From NCBI GenBank assembly GCA_016840385.1, contig JAEOSL010000148.1, positions 1 through 7,065 on the forward strand: 7,065 bases of DNA, written 5' to 3'. Source of the stretch: Candidatus Thorarchaeota archaeon (lineage in GTDB: Archaea > Asgardarchaeota > Thorarchaeia > Thorarchaeales > Thorarchaeaceae). A program made the translations under genes and the position numbers. Positions 6,068 to 7,065 of this stretch are shown in pieces; the stretch's first letter is position 1, and the number at the start of each line of letters is the position of its first letter. The notes beneath the pieces were generated by a model. That model did no database searches. It was not told where the DNA came from and saw only the letters and a list, made by a program, of their open reading frames with translations.

Positions 6068-7065
6068 ATGTCATCGAATCGTCTTTCTGTAGAGTTTGCG
6101 GGAATCACATTCAAGAATCCTTTCGTTCTTTCCTCTGCTCCTCCAACTATGGATGCACGACACATAATACGAGCAGCCAAACTTGGATGGGGAGGTGCAG
6201 TCATGAAGACTGTTACAGAGGAGCCGACAGTCGATCCTCGAACTAGATTGGGAGTTCTCCGTCAGAACGGGAAAGCTATTGGCATGAACAATATCGAGTT
6301 ACTTTCTCGAAAACCACTTACTACATGGACAGAGGATTGGATTCCAAAGATAAAGCAAGAAGCCCCAGAGGATTTCATATTCATTGCAAGTATAATGAGT
6401 GGAACCGAACCTGAGGGTTGGACTGCTCTAGCGGAAACTATGACCCAAGCTGGTGCAGATGCGATTGAGATCAATGTTTCCTGTCCTCATGGGTCTCCAG
6501 AGAAGCATATGGGAGCATTCATTGGACAAGACCCAACGTTAGTTGAGCAAGTGACACGAGCTGCTAAGAAAGGAACAGACCTACCTTTGCTAGTCAAGCT
6601 GACTCCAAACGTAACAGACATTGTTCCCATTGCCAATGCTGCAGTTAAAGGAGGCGCGGATGCGATTTCTGCCATCAATACTGTGGAGTCATTGATTGGA
6701 ATTGATATTGAAACTGCAACTCCATTGCCTGTCGCTTATGGTATGGAGAATACAGAACAGTTGAGCACCTATGGTGGATTCTGTGGCCCAGCTGTGAAAC
6801 CACTTGGACTACGATTTGTATCGCAGATTGCAAAGGCACATCCCAGCATTCCGATTTCAGGTATTGGAGGAATTGAGGACTGGTCCAGTGCAATAGAGTA
6901 CCTCATGGTGGGAGCAAGCACCTTACAGGTTTGCACCGCAGTCATGTGGCATGGATTTTCAATCATCAAGGACATGAATAGCGGTCTCATTGATTTCATG
7001 GAACGAAAAGGATACGAATCACTTGATTCGATGGTTGGTAAGGCGTTACCGAAAATCACGAGTTG
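6068..7065 (+). CDS. preA: Dihydropyrimidine dehydrogenase (NAD+) subunit PreA, 5' part
   Basis: 332 codons are visible before the right edge cuts the gene. The translation is a dihydroorotate dehydrogenase-like FMN barrel of the PreA/DPD type: FKNPFVLSSAPPT (15-27), VMKTVTEEP with K47, GMNNIE (72-77), EINVSCPHG (134-142), GQDPTLVE (153-160), LVKLTPNVTDI with K177, SAINTVES with N204, YGGFCGPAVKPLGLRFV (235-251), and the FMN phosphate loop ISGIGGIEDW (263-272). These track the C-terminal half of animal DPD and bacterial PreA. Known PreA proteins end in a two-cluster 4Fe-4S ferredoxin domain, which would lie beyond the window. The enzyme reduces uracil or thymine to the dihydropyrimidine, step one of the pathway, normally with the flavoprotein PreT, not visible here. 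The catalytic cysteine of mammalian DPD is replaced by I152. An in-frame TAA just upstream (6062-6064) leaves ATG 6068 as the first start. Confidence 0.9.
   Translation, partial: MSSNRLSVEFAGITFKNPFVLSSAPPTMDARHIIRAAKLGWGGAVMKTVTEEPTVDPRTRLGVLRQNGKAIGMNNIELLSRKPLTTWTEDWIPKIKQEAPEDFIFIASIMSGTEPEGWTALAETMTQAGADAIEINVSCPHGSPEKHMGAFIGQDPTLVEQVTRAAKKGTDLPLLVKLTPNVTDIVPIANAAVKGGADAISAINTVESLIGIDIETATPLPVAYGMENTEQLSTYGGFCGPAVKPLGLRFVSQIAKAHPSIPISGIGGIEDWSSAIEYLMVGASTLQVCTAVMWHGFSIIKDMNSGLIDFMERKGYESLDSMVGKALPKITS

Overview
The window reads as archaeal chromosomal DNA. Genes are tightly packed, and several ribosome binding sites match the archaeal AGGAGGTGAT consensus (AGGAGG before the dihydropyrimidinase, GGTGAT before the aminotransferase, AGGAAGTGA before a microprotein). 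I saw no convincing bacterial -35/-10 promoter. The lineage cannot be fixed from sequence alone. An Asgard (Thorarchaeia-like) origin is a low-confidence guess from gene style and composition.

Left part (2-1369, + strand): a compact operon of membrane-linked genes. It starts with the 3' end of a bacterial-type PH-domain protein, followed by a full-length paralog with two membrane helices. A previously easy-to-miss 33-residue single-helix membrane microprotein follows, sharing an ATGA stop/start overlap with the paralog. Facing it, with 3 bp between the coding ends, is a minus-strand gene (1373-2218) for a xylose-isomerase-like/AP-endonuclease-2-like TIM-barrel enzyme of unknown substrate. That gene lies 47 bp downstream of the dihydropyrimidinase gene on the same strand and is probably cotranscribed with it.

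Right part (2266-7065): genes for reductive pyrimidine catabolism. These are dihydropyrimidinase (-), nitrilase-type beta-ureidopropionase (+), an AGXT2-like class III aminotransferase (-), and the start of PreA, the FMN subunit of dihydropyrimidine dehydrogenase (+), which runs off the window. Together they would take uracil or thymine through the dihydropyrimidine and the N-carbamoyl-beta-amino acid to beta-alanine or 3-aminoisobutyrate, then to the semialdehyde. The electron-input subunit PreT is not in the window.

The pathway genes are not in one operon. They alternate strands as two divergent pairs, with intergenic regions of 107 and 101 bp, joined by a 3-bp convergent junction. No tRNA, rRNA, CRISPR array, insertion sequence or intrinsic terminator was recognised. 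There is no gene-free stretch over 300 bp. I found no clear evidence of a wholly new system; the best leads are the microprotein, the orphan TIM-barrel enzyme tied to pyrimidine catabolism, and the divergent promoter architecture.
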